A stretch of DNA of 38,957 bases from Solirubrobacterales bacterium (GTDB taxonomy: Bacteria > Actinomycetota > Thermoleophilia > Solirubrobacterales > Solirubrobacteraceae): the NCBI GenBank assembly GCA_013815355.1, contig JACDGG010000008.1, positions 1 through 38,957 of the forward strand, given 5' to 3'. Each line of letters starts with the position of its first letter. Within the stretch, counting starts at the first letter, position 1. Below are positions 8,302-16,466 of this stretch, one piece after another. The notes beneath the pieces were generated by a model. That model was not told the origin of the DNA and ran no database searches. It worked only from the letters and a program-made list of their open reading frames with translations. The position numbers and the translations under genes are program-made.

Positions 8302-8895
8302 ATGTCCGCCTCAGTGATGATCGGCGTGCTCGCGCTGCAGGGTGGATTCGAGGCGCACGAGCGGATGCTGCGGCGGCTGGGGGCCGAGACGTGCCAGGTG
8401 CGCGTGCCGGTCGATCTCGATGGGCTCGACGGGCTCGTGATCCCAGGCGGGGAGTCGACGACGATGACGCTCGGCGTCGAGCGCGAGGGTCTGGTCGAGC
8501 CGCTGCGAGAGCTGGCCGCGGCGGGAACGCCGATTCTCGGCTCGTGCGCGGGGATGATCATGCTCGACCGCGAGCATCTCGGGCTGATGGACATGCGCGC
8601 CGAGCGCAACGCCTTCGGCCGCCAGATCCGCAGCTTCGAGACCGATCTCGAGATCCGCGGCATCGAGGGCCCGCCGCTGCGTGGGATCTTCATACGTGCA
8701 CCCTGGATCGCCGAGCACACAGAGGAGGTCGAGATCCTCGGCAGCGTCGACGGACGCGCTGTGGCGGCGCGCCAGGGCGAGCTGCTGGCCGTGGCCTTTC
8801 ACAGCGAGCTGAGCGAGGACGATCGCCTGCACCGGCTGTTCGTGGAGCGCGTCAACGCGCGCGTCGCGGCACGCCAAGCGGGTCAGGCGCGCTGA
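8302..8895 (+). CDS. pdxT: Pyridoxal 5'-phosphate synthase glutaminase subunit PdxT
   Basis: PdxT hydrolyses glutamine and channels ammonia to PdxS. The 197-residue protein carries the class I glutamine amidotransferase features: GGESTTM near residues 49-55, nucleophile Cys82 in GSCAGM, and His167/Glu169 in AFHSELSED completing the triad. The start is ambiguous. ATG 8302 gives MSASVMIGVLALQGG. In-frame GTG 8314 and ATG 8317 are close, and GACAAT at 8298-8303 could be a -10 box for a leaderless GTG. The gap after pdxS is 121 bp, so it may have its own promoter, although the products work as one complex. Confidence 0.96.
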   Translation: MSASVMIGVLALQGGFEAHERMLRRLGAETCQVRVPVDLDGLDGLVIPGGESTTMTLGVEREGLVEPLRELAAAGTPILGSCAGMIMLDREHLGLMDMRAERNAFGRQIRSFETDLEIRGIEGPPLRGIFIRAPWIAEHTEEVEILGSVDGRAVAARQGELLAVAFHSELSEDDRLHRLFVERVNARVAARQAGQAR

Positions 8896-8983
8896 TGCGC
8901 GTCTCGCTCTGCGCCGATGAGCTCGTAGGGGTCGCTGGAGCGCTGCTCGCGAACGTCGCGCATCTCGCTGAGATCGAAGCTGA

Positions 8984-10024
8984 TCAGGCGGCCTCGAAGC
9001 GCACTACGCCGTCGCGCTCACGCTCGCGCACGAGGCCGTCGCGCAGCAGCAGGTCGACATGGCCGAGCACCTCGGAGAGCGTCAGGTATGCCTGAGTGAC
9101 CGCCACGTTGCCCCACAGCTCCTGCGCGATCTCGTGGGCCGTGCGCGGCGCCGCCGCGATCAGGCGGTTGATCTTCGCGGCGCGGCGGGCGTGCAGGCGG
9201 AAGCGCTCGTCGATCAGCGAGGCGTGCTCGGTGATCGGGCGCCCGTGACCGGGGAGCACCAGCTCCAGCTCCATCGCGCGCGTCTGTTCGAGTGAGGCCA
9301 TGTAGGTGACGAGCGCCTGCGGGCGATCGCCGGCCTTCGCACGGTCGAGATACTCCTCTCCCGCCTCCAGCGGACGCGCGAGCAGGGGATTGGAGGAGAT
9401 GTGCGCGATCAGATGGTCTGCCGCGAGCAGGATGCCGCGCTCGGCGTCGTGGAAGACCGTGTCGGAGGGGCTGTGGCCGGGGCGGTGAAGGACGCGAAGC
9501 GTGCGGTCGCGCAGCTGCAGCTCCGAGTCGGCCAGCAGCGGGCGCGTCACCTCGACAGCCGAGCCCCAGGCGCGGAAGCCGGCTGAGACGGCCCGTAGCG
9601 CCGTCACGATTTCGGCGGGGATGCCGTGGCGCAGCATCAGGATCTCCGCGAGGCTGTCGTCGAGGTCGGTCTGGGCGCCGTAGGCGGCCAGGAAGGGAGC
9701 AAGCGGAGCGAGCGCTGCGACCTCGGCTCCAGAGCGCCGGGCCAGGATCGAGGCGAGCCCGAAGTGGTCCATGTGCTGGTGGCTTATGACCAGCAGCTCG
9801 ATGTCCTCGATCCTGTGCCCGCGCTGCTCGAGCAGCTGCTCGAGCTCGTCCAGCGCCTTGGCCGAGTTGGGGCCCGAGTCGATCAGCGTGAGCGGGGAGT
9901 CCTCGATCAGATAGGCGTTGACGCGCCCGACCATGAACGGCGTGGGGATCGCCAGGCGGTGAATGCCCGCCGCGGCCGCGACCGCGAGTGACTCGTGCTC
10001 GGCGGCGTCCTCCAGCTCGCTCAC
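8984..10024 (-). CDS. Metallo-beta-lactamase-fold hydrolase
   Basis: This 346-residue protein has the zinc motif HQHMDH at residues 82-87, then RPGHSPSDTVF, the bridging Asp in LLAADHLI and the late His in VLPGHGRPI. After the hydrolase domain come about 80 residues with a winged-helix look (APRTAHEIAQELWG, LLRDGLVRERERDG), as in LACTB2-like MBL proteins. The substrate is unknown; glyoxalase II-like thioesterase or nuclease activity are both possible. GTG 10024 is chosen as start because it overlaps the phosphomannomutase stop (GTGA), implying coupled translation. In-frame codons further upstream lie inside that gene. Confidence 0.85.
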   Translation of the reverse strand: MSELEDAAEHESLAVAAAAGIHRLAIPTPFMVGRVNAYLIEDSPLTLIDSGPNSAKALDELEQLLEQRGHRIEDIELLVISHQHMDHFGLASILARRSGAEVAALAPLAPFLAAYGAQTDLDDSLAEILMLRHGIPAEIVTALRAVSAGFRAWGSAVEVTRPLLADSELQLRDRTLRVLHRPGHSPSDTVFHDAERGILLAADHLIAHISSNPLLARPLEAGEEYLDRAKAGDRPQALVTYMASLEQTRAMELELVLPGHGRPITEHASLIDERFRLHARRAAKINRLIAAAPRTAHEIAQELWGNVAVTQAYLTLSEVLGHVDLLLRDGLVRERERDGVVRFEAA

Positions 10025-11454
10025 GACCCGGTCGGCGCGGCCGAGCGGATCAACGCGAGCACCTCGTCGCGGCGGCGCTCCATGTCGGCGCTCGAGACGA
10101 GTGACTCCAGGCACAGGCGCAGCAGCGGCTCGGTGTTCGAGGAGCGAACGTTGAAGTGCCAGTCCTCGTAGTCGATCGAGATGCCGTCGAGCTGTTTCTG
10201 CTCGGCATCGGCGTATACGCCGGCGATCTCCTTCATCTTCGCCTCGGCGTCTGTGACCTCGGAGTTGATCTCGCCCGAGATGAAGTAGCGCTCGCGGTAT
10301 GGGGCCAGCAGCTCAGACAGGCGCTTGCCCTCGCGCGAGAGCAGCTCGAGCACGAGCAGCGCGGGGATCGTGCCGGAGTCCGCGCAATAGAAGTCGCGGA
10401 AGTAGTAGTGCCCTGAGACCTCGCCGCCGAACAGCGAGCCCTCGGCGCGCATACGCGTCTTGAAGAACGCGTGCCCGACGCGGTTGACGTAGGGCGTGCC
10501 GCCTGCCCCGAGAACCGTGTCGGCGACGGCGCGGGAGGCGCGAACGTCATACAGGACCGCCTCGCCGGGGCTCTTCTTCAGCAGTGACTCGGCAAGCAGC
10601 GCGGTGAGGAAGTCGCCGTCCACGAAGGCGCCCGTGTCGTCGATGAAGAAGCAGCGGTCGGCGTCGCCATCCCAGGCGATGCCGAGGTCGGCGCCCGTGG
10701 CGCGGACACGCTCGATGATCAGCGCGCGGTTCTCGGGCAGCAGCGGGTTGGGCTCGTGGTCGGGGAAGTTGCCGTCCGGCGTCCAGTAGGTCTCGATCAG
10801 CTCGAGGTCGAGGCGCTCGAGCAGCGGCCCCACCATCGGGCCCGCCATGCCGTTACCGCCGTCGAGCACGACCTTCAGCGGTCCTCCGCCCGCCGGCGCG
10901 CGGATCGCGTCGGGATCGATGAAGCGCAGCGCCGCCTCCTGGAACTCGCCGTAGAGGTCGACTTCGCTGACCGTTCCCTCCTCGACCGCAGCCGTGTCAC
11001 CGGTCGGTCGCGGCCACGCCAGCTCCGCTTCGACCTCGCGGCGGATGTCCTGGATGCCGGACTCGCCCGACAGCGCGATCGCGCCGTCGCGCACGAGCTT
11101 CGCGCCGGTGTAGGCCTTCGGGTTGTGCGAGGCCGTGCACATCAGACCGCCGTCGAGCTCGCGCGAGCCGACGAGGAAGTAGAGCATCTCGCTGCCGATG
11201 AGCCCGGCATCGACGACGTGCGCGCCCTCGGCGAGCATCCCGCGGCGGTAGCGCGCGGCGAGCTCCGGAGCGCTCAGGCGCATGTCGCGCCCGAGGCCGA
11301 TGCGCAGTGTCGCGACGTCCTTCTCGCGCAGCCGCGCGAGCACGCGGGCGAAGGCGCCGCCGATCAGCTCGGCGATGTCACCATCGATCTGCTCGCCGTA
11401 GAGGCCGCGGATGTCATAGGCCTTGAAGATCTCGGGGGTCAGCTCTGCGGGCAT
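10021..11454 (-). CDS. manB: Phosphomannomutase/phosphoglucomutase
   Basis: This alpha-D-phosphohexomutase interconverts hexose 6- and 1-phosphates, supplying mannose- or glucose-1-phosphate for cell-envelope sugars. All four family loops are visible in 477 residues: phosphoserine loop TASHNPKAY (Ser109), metal loop DGDADRCFF, sugar loop GEVSGHYYF and phosphate loop RSSNTEPLLRL. The gene is divergent from yebC, with 85 bp between starts, and coupled to the MBL hydrolase downstream. A TAGGAT -10 box lies 9 nt before the ATG, leaving almost no leader. Whether mannose or glucose is preferred cannot be read from sequence. The nearby cytidylyltransferase uses glucose 1-phosphate, which this enzyme could supply. 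Confidence 0.92.
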   Translation of the reverse strand: MPAELTPEIFKAYDIRGLYGEQIDGDIAELIGGAFARVLARLREKDVATLRIGLGRDMRLSAPELAARYRRGMLAEGAHVVDAGLIGSEMLYFLVGSRELDGGLMCTASHNPKAYTGAKLVRDGAIALSGESGIQDIRREVEAELAWPRPTGDTAAVEEGTVSEVDLYGEFQEAALRFIDPDAIRAPAGGGPLKVVLDGGNGMAGPMVGPLLERLDLELIETYWTPDGNFPDHEPNPLLPENRALIIERVRATGADLGIAWDGDADRCFFIDDTGAFVDGDFLTALLAESLLKKSPGEAVLYDVRASRAVADTVLGAGGTPYVNRVGHAFFKTRMRAEGSLFGGEVSGHYYFRDFYCADSGTIPALLVLELLSREGKRLSELLAPYRERYFISGEINSEVTDAEAKMKEIAGVYADAEQKQLDGISIDYEDWHFNVRSSNTEPLLRLCLESLVSSADMERRRDEVLALIRSAAPTGS

Positions 11455-11469
11455 GTCACGCGCATCCTA
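11455..11469 (-). promoter_or_regulatory. -10 box of the phosphomannomutase/MBL operon
   Basis: Minus-strand TAGGAT (11469-11464) is 9 nt before the ATG at 11454, giving a leader of at most a few nucleotides. Confidence 0.45.
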
Positions 11470-11526
11470 TGCGCCCCGCCCGCCGCCCGCCGGGGCGCCG
11501 CAGGACGCCGCGCGCAGGCAGATTCG

Positions 11527-11539
11527 TAGACTTGGTGAT
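11527..11539 (+). promoter_or_regulatory. Leaderless-type -10 box of yebC
   Basis: TAGACT (11527-11532) sits 7 nt before ATG 11540, identical in sequence and spacing to the pdxS box. No Shine-Dalgarno is visible. Confidence 0.6.
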
Positions 11540-12289
11540 ATGTCAGGGCACTCCAAGTGGGCGAGCATCAAGCACAAGAAGGCGATCGTCGACTCGCGGC
11601 GGGGCGCGCAGTTCTCAAAGCTCACGCGCGCGATCACCGTCGCCGCGCGCGACGGCGGCGCCGACCCGGTCGGCAACCCCGCGCTCGACCTCGCGATCCG
11701 CAAGGCAAAGGTTGCCTCGATGCCGAAGGACAACATCGAGCGCGCGATCCTCAAGGGCAGCGGCGGCGGCGGCGAGGCCGACGCGATCGAGAGCGTCCTC
11801 TACGAGGGCTACGGCCCCGGTGGCGTCGCCGTGCTCGTGGAGGCGCTGACCGAGAACCGCAATCGCACGGGCGCCGAGATCAGACACGCCTTCTCCAAGC
11901 ACGGCGGCAACCTCGGCGAGCCCGGCTCGGTGGCCTATCTGTTCGACAAGAAGGGCACGATCGTGATCGACTCCTCGGCCTACTCCGAAGACGACCTGAT
12001 GGCGGCCGTGGAGGCCGGCGCCGAGGATGTCCTCACCGACGAGGGCGTCTTTGAGGTGATCGCCGAGCCGGCAGACTTCACGGGCGTGCGCCAGGCGCTC
12101 GAGGACTCAGGCGTGGAGATGGAGAGCGCCGAGATGAGCTACCGGCCATCGACCGTCGTGCCCGTCGAGGAGGGCCAGGCCGGGCGCCTGATGAGGCTGA
12201 TCGAGCTGCTCGAGGACAACGACGACGTCAGCGCCGTGCACGCCAACTTCGACATCTCCGCCGAGGTGCTCGAACGTGTCGCCGGCTAG
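11540..12289 (+). CDS. yebC: YebC/PmpR family protein (TACO1-like)
   Basis: This 249-residue YebC-family protein begins with the signature MSGHSKWASIKHKKA and contains NPALDLAIRKAKVASMPKDN, the characteristic N-terminal helix bundle. The family was described as DNA-binding regulators. Members have also been linked to easing ribosome stalling, as for mitochondrial TACO1. A run of glycines (GSGGGGEAD) replaces the usual short loop. The classic position is directly upstream of ruvC, but here a cytidylyltransferase and a cyclase are inserted. Its last 14 bp overlap the cytidylyltransferase GTG, so the two are probably cotranscribed. Confidence 0.96.
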   Translation: MSGHSKWASIKHKKAIVDSRRGAQFSKLTRAITVAARDGGADPVGNPALDLAIRKAKVASMPKDNIERAILKGSGGGGEADAIESVLYEGYGPGGVAVLVEALTENRNRTGAEIRHAFSKHGGNLGEPGSVAYLFDKKGTIVIDSSAYSEDDLMAAVEAGAEDVLTDEGVFEVIAEPADFTGVRQALEDSGVEMESAEMSYRPSTVVPVEEGQAGRLMRLIELLEDNDDVSAVHANFDISAEVLERVAG

Positions 12290-13052
12290 CGGCGCGCGCC
12301 GCCCGCCCGTCGTGATCCTCTGCGGCGGGCGCGGCACCCGCCTGCAGGAGCACACGCAGGAGATGCCCAAGCCGCTCGTGGAGATCGGCGGGCACCCGAT
12401 CCTCTGGCATGTGATTCGCCTGTATGCGGCGCACGGCTTCGAGCGCTTCCTGCTGGCGAGCGGCTACCGCGGCGAGATGATCGAGCGCTTCGCCGCCGCC
12501 GAGCGCTGGCCGGCGGGCGTCGCCGTCGAGTGCCACGACACGGGCCCTGACACCCACACGGGCGGGCGCATCAGGAGGCTCGCGCCGCAGCTCGCCGGCG
12601 AGGAGCGCTTCTGCGCCACCTACGCCGACGGCGTCGCCGACATCGACCTCGATGCGCTGCTCGACTTCCACGCGGGCCACGGCGCGCTCGCGACGATGAC
12701 CGTCGTGCGTCCCCGGCTGCAGTTCGGCGTGACCGAGCTCGACGGCGAGACGGTCTCCGGATTTCGCGAGAAGCCGCGATCGGAGCACTGGATCAACGGC
12801 GGCTTCTTCTGCTTCGAGTCCGGCGTGCTCGGCCACCTCGACGAGGACAGCGTGCTCGAGCGCGCCCCGCTGGAGCGGCTGGCGAGCGCCGGGGAGCTGC
12901 GCGGCTACCGCCACGACGGCTTCTGGGAGTGCATGGACACCTACAAGGACGCCGTCGCGCTGAACGACATGTGGGCCGCCGGGGCCGCGCCCTGGCAGGT
13001 GTGGGGGCGAGACGACGCGCCCCCTCTCGCGGCCGTCCAGAGCGTCCCTTGA
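12276..13052 (+). CDS. rfbF: Glucose-1-phosphate cytidylyltransferase
   Basis: This 258-residue nucleotidyltransferase should make CDP-glucose from CTP and glucose 1-phosphate, the entry step to CDP-3,6-dideoxyhexoses or CDP-linked sugars. It has the nucleotide loop CGGRGTRLQEHTQEMPKPL, then HPILWHVIRLYAAHGF, CHDTGPDTHTGGR, TYADGVADID, WINGGFFCFE and GFWECMDTYKD, the full RfbF-type pattern. No CDP-glucose 4,6-dehydratase or other partner is nearby, so it is a lone pathway gene. It overlaps the yebC end by 14 bp and ends 1 bp before a convergent cyclase. The GTG start is the only one keeping the nucleotide loop near the N-terminus. Confidence 0.9.
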   Translation: MSPASGARRPPVVILCGGRGTRLQEHTQEMPKPLVEIGGHPILWHVIRLYAAHGFERFLLASGYRGEMIERFAAAERWPAGVAVECHDTGPDTHTGGRIRRLAPQLAGEERFCATYADGVADIDLDALLDFHAGHGALATMTVVRPRLQFGVTELDGETVSGFREKPRSEHWINGGFFCFESGVLGHLDEDSVLERAPLERLASAGELRGYRHDGFWECMDTYKDAVALNDMWAAGAAPWQVWGRDDAPPLAAVQSVP

Positions 13053-13053
13053 G

Positions 13054-14175
13054 CTAGCTGCTCGGCTGCCTGCGCACGCGATACAGCGCCACCGGTTCGC
13101 GAATGCCGCGCAGCCGGCGCTCGCCGGCGAACGACCAGCTGTAGGAGTCGAGCGCCGACTCGCGCATCTCGCGCTCGGCCAGCATGCTGCCGGGACGGGC
13201 GATCGAGGTGATGCGGCTGGCGAGGTTGACGGGACGCCCGAACCAGTCGCCCGCGCGCAGCACCGCCTGCCCATGCGCCGCGCCGGCCTTCAGCAGGGGG
13301 AAGTCCGGGCCTTCGGCGTCGGCCGCCGCGATCAACTCGAGAGCAGCGTCGATCAGCGGCTCGGGCTCGACGGAGGCGAGCATCGCGGCATCGCCGATCG
13401 TCTTGACCAGGCGCACCGGCGCCACCGCCACATCGCCGGCGAGCGCTTCCAGGCGCACGGCCAGGCGCCCGAGCTCATCGGGCGAGACTTCCTCACCGAG
13501 GCGCGTGAACCCGACGAGGTCGGCGAAGCACACGGCGACCTGGCGCGCGCCGAGCAGATGCCCGCCGCTGCGCTCCATCGCGCTGATCACCTCGCTCTGG
13601 GTAGCGTGGCGCACGTGCAGCGCGAGCAGGTTCGAGATCAGTGGATCGAGCAGGGGATACAGCGCCGCGGCCGCCGCGGCATAGCTGTGCGCGAGCTCGT
13701 GCTCGGTGATCCCCGGTTTCAGCACCAGTTTCAGCGGCAGCGCGCGCAGGCTTTCGGCGGCCTGCGAGAGCCCGCGCCCGAGCACGCGCATCAGATCGAG
13801 CACTTCGGCGTCGGTGATGCCCGCATCGCGCGCGACGTGGATCATGCGCGTGGCCTCGAGGTCTGCGTCGGTGTAGACGGCCTCGTCGGGCTCGGGGATC
13901 GGCAGCCCCATCGCGCGGCGCACTTTGACGAGGAAGTCCGTGTCCACGCCGCTCAGCTCGGCGACCTGCGCGGAGGTGTAGCGGTCGCTGCCGACGATCA
14001 CGCGGTCGGCGGGCAGGAGCATCAGCGTTCCGCTCGTGCTCGCGCGGCGCAGTTCCGCCAGCGACACGCCGTCGGCGGCGAGCTGCTCGAGCAGCGTCAG
14101 GCGTTCCGCCCGTTCGCTCCCCTCGAGCCCGTCGAGCAGTCCCGCGGCGCCAAAGTCGATGTTCCCCTCGGCCAT
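13054..14175 (-). CDS. Class III adenylate cyclase with N-terminal regulatory domain (Rv1264-like)
   Basis: This soluble 373-residue cyclase should make cAMP from ATP. The C-terminal catalytic domain keeps every canonical residue: first metal Asp219 in CFADLVGFT, purine-specifying Lys258 and second metal Asp262 in LVKTIGDAAM, Asp310 in DWFGRP, and transition-state Asn317 and Arg321 in VNLASR. The first 200 residues resemble the alpha-helical autoinhibitory domain of mycobacterial Rv1264, which responds to pH; whether this one does is inference. No membrane segment is seen. The gene converges on rfbF and is divergent from ruvC. ATG 14175 has TACGCT 7 nt upstream. Confidence 0.9.
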   Translation of the reverse strand: MAEGNIDFGAAGLLDGLEGSERAERLTLLEQLAADGVSLAELRRASTSGTLMLLPADRVIVGSDRYTSAQVAELSGVDTDFLVKVRRAMGLPIPEPDEAVYTDADLEATRMIHVARDAGITDAEVLDLMRVLGRGLSQAAESLRALPLKLVLKPGITEHELAHSYAAAAAALYPLLDPLISNLLALHVRHATQSEVISAMERSGGHLLGARQVAVCFADLVGFTRLGEEVSPDELGRLAVRLEALAGDVAVAPVRLVKTIGDAAMLASVEPEPLIDAALELIAAADAEGPDFPLLKAGAAHGQAVLRAGDWFGRPVNLASRITSIARPGSMLAEREMRESALDSYSWSFAGERRLRGIREPVALYRVRRQPSS

Positions 14176-14188
14176 CCCCGCCAGCGTA
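14176..14188 (-). promoter_or_regulatory. Leaderless-type -10 box of the cyclase gene
   Basis: Minus-strand TACGCT (14188-14183) lies 7 nt before the ATG at 14175. Confidence 0.5.
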
Positions 14189-14197
14189 TGGCACCCC

Positions 14198-14213
14198 GGT
14201 GGCCACGGCCACC
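14198..14213. repeat. Perfect inverted repeat between cyclase and ruvC
   Basis: GGTGGCC-AC-GGCCACC, a 7-bp perfect arm pair with a 2-nt centre, lies between the divergent cyclase and ruvC promoters. It could be an operator. No known regulator site is recognised. Confidence 0.4.
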
Positions 14214-14265
14214 CCGAGGGGCTGGGACAGGCAGGCGTCCGCTGCGAAGCGCAGAATCACTGACC

Positions 14266-14766
14266 GTGATCGTTCTCGGCATAGACCCGGGCCTCGCAAA
14301 TACGGGCTACGGCGTCGTCGCGCGCCGCGGCGGGCACCTCGTGGCGCTCGACGGCGGCGTCATCCAGACGCGCGTCGAGGCGCCCCAGGAGCGGCGGCTG
14401 GCCGACATCCACGCGGCCGTCGAGGCGCTGATCGACGAGCACGAGCCCGACGCGATGGCGCTCGAGCAGCTGTACTTCGGCCAGAACGTGCGCACCGCCT
14501 TCGCCGTCGGACAGGCGCGCGGCGTGGTCATGCTCGCGGCCGGCCAGCGTGGCCTCGAGTGCACGAGCTACACCCCCCAGCAGGTCAAGGGCGCCGTCTG
14601 CGGCAGTGGGCGCGCGCAGAAGGATCAGGTCGCGCGGATGGTCAAGACGCTGCTCGGCCTGCTCGAGGAGCCGCGCCCGGATCATGCCTCCGACGCGCTC
14701 GCCGTGGCCATCTGCCACGCCAACTCGGCTCCCCTGGCGAGCGCGCTGGCGCAGGTGAGCTCGTGA
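14266..14766 (+). CDS. ruvC: Holliday junction resolvase RuvC
   Basis: RuvC cuts four-way DNA junctions made during recombination and repair, working with RuvAB. The 166-residue protein shows the acidic catalytic residues: Asp7 in VLGIDPGLANTGYG, Glu in ALEQLYFGQN, and the C-terminal pair in DHASDALAVAICH. GTG 14266 is chosen as it starts MIVLGIDPG at the family position. CAGAAT at 14252-14257 stands 8 nt before it as a likely -10 box. The stop overlaps the ruvA start by GTGA, so ruvCAB is one coupled operon. Confidence 0.96.
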   Translation: MIVLGIDPGLANTGYGVVARRGGHLVALDGGVIQTRVEAPQERRLADIHAAVEALIDEHEPDAMALEQLYFGQNVRTAFAVGQARGVVMLAAGQRGLECTSYTPQQVKGAVCGSGRAQKDQVARMVKTLLGLLEEPRPDHASDALAVAICHANSAPLASALAQVSS

Positions 14767-15368
14767 TCGCGCTGCTCGCGGGCGAGGTCGCTGTGCGCCG
14801 CTCAGACCACATGGTCGTGCTGTGCGGGAACGTCGGCTATCGCGTGGCGGTCTCCGCGGAGACGCTGCGCCACGTGGGCGCCCTCGGCGAGCAGGTGACG
14901 CTGCACACCCATCTGATCGTCCGCGAGGATGCGCTCGCGCTGTACGGCTTCCACGTCGAGCAGGAGCGCGATCTGTTCCTGCTGCTGCTCTCGGTGCAGG
15001 CCGTCGGGCCGAAGGTGGCGCTGGCGGTGCTCTCGGCGGGAACTCCGGCCGAGCTGATCGGCGCGCTCGCCGCCGGCGATGCGGCGCGCTTTCAGGCGGT
15101 GCCGGGGATCGGCAAGCGCACGGCGGAACGGATCATCGTGGAGCTGCGCGAGAAGGTCGGTGTGGCGGCGGGCGATGGAGCGCCCGTGCGGATGCCGATC
15201 ATCGCCCGTCGCGGCGAGGCGCTCGCGCCCCGGATGCTCGCCCGCGAAGGACTGCTCGAGCTCGGCTATGGCTCGGATGAGGCCGACGAGCTGCTGGCCG
15301 GCGCAGAGGGAGACAGCGCCGAGGATCTGCTGGGCGCGGCGCTGCGCCTGGCGCGGGCGCCATCGTGA
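14763..15368 (+). CDS. ruvA: Holliday junction branch-migration protein RuvA
   Basis: RuvA binds Holliday junctions as a tetramer and loads the RuvB motor. The 201-residue protein begins [13 protein letters not shown], has the helix-hairpin-helix region [13 protein letters not shown] and the second one [20 protein letters not shown], and a C-terminal RuvB-contact domain ([15 protein letters not shown]) after a flexible linker. The GTG start overlaps the ruvC stop and the gene ends 4 bp before ruvB. Confidence 0.96.
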   Translation: MIALLAGEVAVRRSDHMVVLCGNVGYRVAVSAETLRHVGALGEQVTLHTHLIVREDALALYGFHVEQERDLFLLLLSVQAVGPKVALAVLSAGTPAELIGALAAGDAARFQAVPGIGKRTAERIIVELREKVGVAAGDGAPVRMPIIARRGEALAPRMLAREGLLELGYGSDEADELLAGAEGDSAEDLLGAALRLARAPS

Positions 15369-15372
15369 GCCG

Positions 15373-16398
15373 ATGAGCGAGATCGCAGCCCGCATCCAGA
15401 CTCCCTACCTCGTGCCCGAGGACGAGCTCGACCGCTCTCTGCGCCCGCGACGCCTGGAGGAGTTCGTCGGGCAGGCCTCGCTGCGCGGCCAGCTCTCGGT
15501 GGCGATCGAGGCCTGCAGCGCCCGCGGGGAGGCGCTCGACCATGTGCTGCTCGCCGGGCCGCCCGGGCTCGGCAAGACCTCGCTGGCGCAGATCGTTGCG
15601 GCCGAGCTGGAAGTCCCGTTCGTGCAGACCGCCGGCCCGGCGCTCGAGCGCAAGGGCGACATCGCGGCCTTTCTGACCGCGCTCGAGCCGCGCAGCGTGT
15701 TCTTCGTCGATGAGATCCACCGCCTCGCACGCACGCTCGAGGAGACCTTCTATCCCGCAATGGAGGACCAGCGCCTGCCGATCACCGTCGGCGCCGGCGC
15801 CGGGGCGCGCGTCGTGACGCTCGAGCTGCCGCCCTTCACGCTCGTCGGCGCCACGACGAGGACGGGCCTTTTGACGACGCCGCTGCGCGACCGCTTCGGC
15901 ATCCAGGCGCGGCTTGAGCCCTACTCCGTGGAGGAGCTCGCCGTGATCGTGCGCCGCTCGGCCGGGATTCTCGAGATCGGACTGGAGGAGGACGGGGCGC
16001 TGGCGATCGCCGCCCGCAGCCGCGGCACCCCGCGCGTGGCCAACCGCCTGCTCAAGCGTGTGCGCGACTACGCCGAGGTGCGCATGGAGGGCGTGGTCAC
16101 CGCTGCGGCCGCTCACGAGGCCCTGGAGCTGCTGGAGGTCGACGAGCGCGGGCTCGACCGCCTCGATCGCCGGATTCTCGAGGTGATCTGCATGAAGTTC
16201 GCCGGTGGCCCGGTCGGCCTCTCGACGCTGGCGGTCGCCGTCGGGGAGGAGCAGGACACGGTCGAGGACGTGTATGAGCCCTACCTGCTGCAGGAGGGGC
16301 TCATAAAGCGCACGCCGCGCGGGCGTGCGGCCACGGCGGCCGCCTTCGAGCACCTCGGTCTCGAACCGCTGCTCGAGGCCGGGCAGTCGCTGTTTTGA
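15373..16398 (+). CDS. ruvB: Holliday junction helicase RuvB
   Basis: RuvB is the hexameric AAA+ motor that drives branch migration. The 341-residue protein has Walker [14 protein letters not shown], Walker [10 protein letters not shown], sensor 1 [18 protein letters not shown] with the arginine finger, and the C-terminal winged helix ([35 protein letters not shown]). It is the last gene of the ruvCAB operon. A strong hairpin follows at 16406-16433. Confidence 0.97.
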   Translation: MSEIAARIQTPYLVPEDELDRSLRPRRLEEFVGQASLRGQLSVAIEACSARGEALDHVLLAGPPGLGKTSLAQIVAAELEVPFVQTAGPALERKGDIAAFLTALEPRSVFFVDEIHRLARTLEETFYPAMEDQRLPITVGAGAGARVVTLELPPFTLVGATTRTGLLTTPLRDRFGIQARLEPYSVEELAVIVRRSAGILEIGLEEDGALAIAARSRGTPRVANRLLKRVRDYAEVRMEGVVTAAAAHEALELLEVDERGLDRLDRRILEVICMKFAGGPVGLSTLAVAVGEEQDTVEDVYEPYLLQEGLIKRTPRGRAATAAAFEHLGLEPLLEAGQSLF

Positions 16399-16405
16399 GC
16401 GGCTC

Positions 16406-16433
16406 GGAGGCCGCCGCCGGCACCGCGGCCTCC
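16406..16433 (+). terminator. Hairpin terminator after ruvB
   Basis: GGAGGCCGC and GCGGCCTCC form a perfect 9-bp stem with a 10-nt loop, 8 bp after the ruvB stop. There is no U tract, as is common in high-GC actinobacteria. Confidence 0.6.
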
Positions 16434-16448
16434 TCCGGCGGGCTTGCG

Positions 16449-16466
16449 TAGTCTGTAGAGAGACAC
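16449..16466 (+). promoter_or_regulatory. -10 box of the zinc-ribbon/PAS gene
   Basis: TAGTCT (16449-16454) is 12 nt before ATG 16467, predicting a leader of only about 5 nt, too short for a ribosome-binding site. Confidence 0.45.

Noticed and set aside
8887-8983. Coding-like minus-strand stretch (LSEMRDVREQRSSDPYELIG) after the MBL hydrolase stop
   Set aside because: Good third-position GC, but it has no ribosome site and only about 26 codons from ATG, and partly overlaps pdxT; could be a decayed tail of the hydrolase but not supportable.
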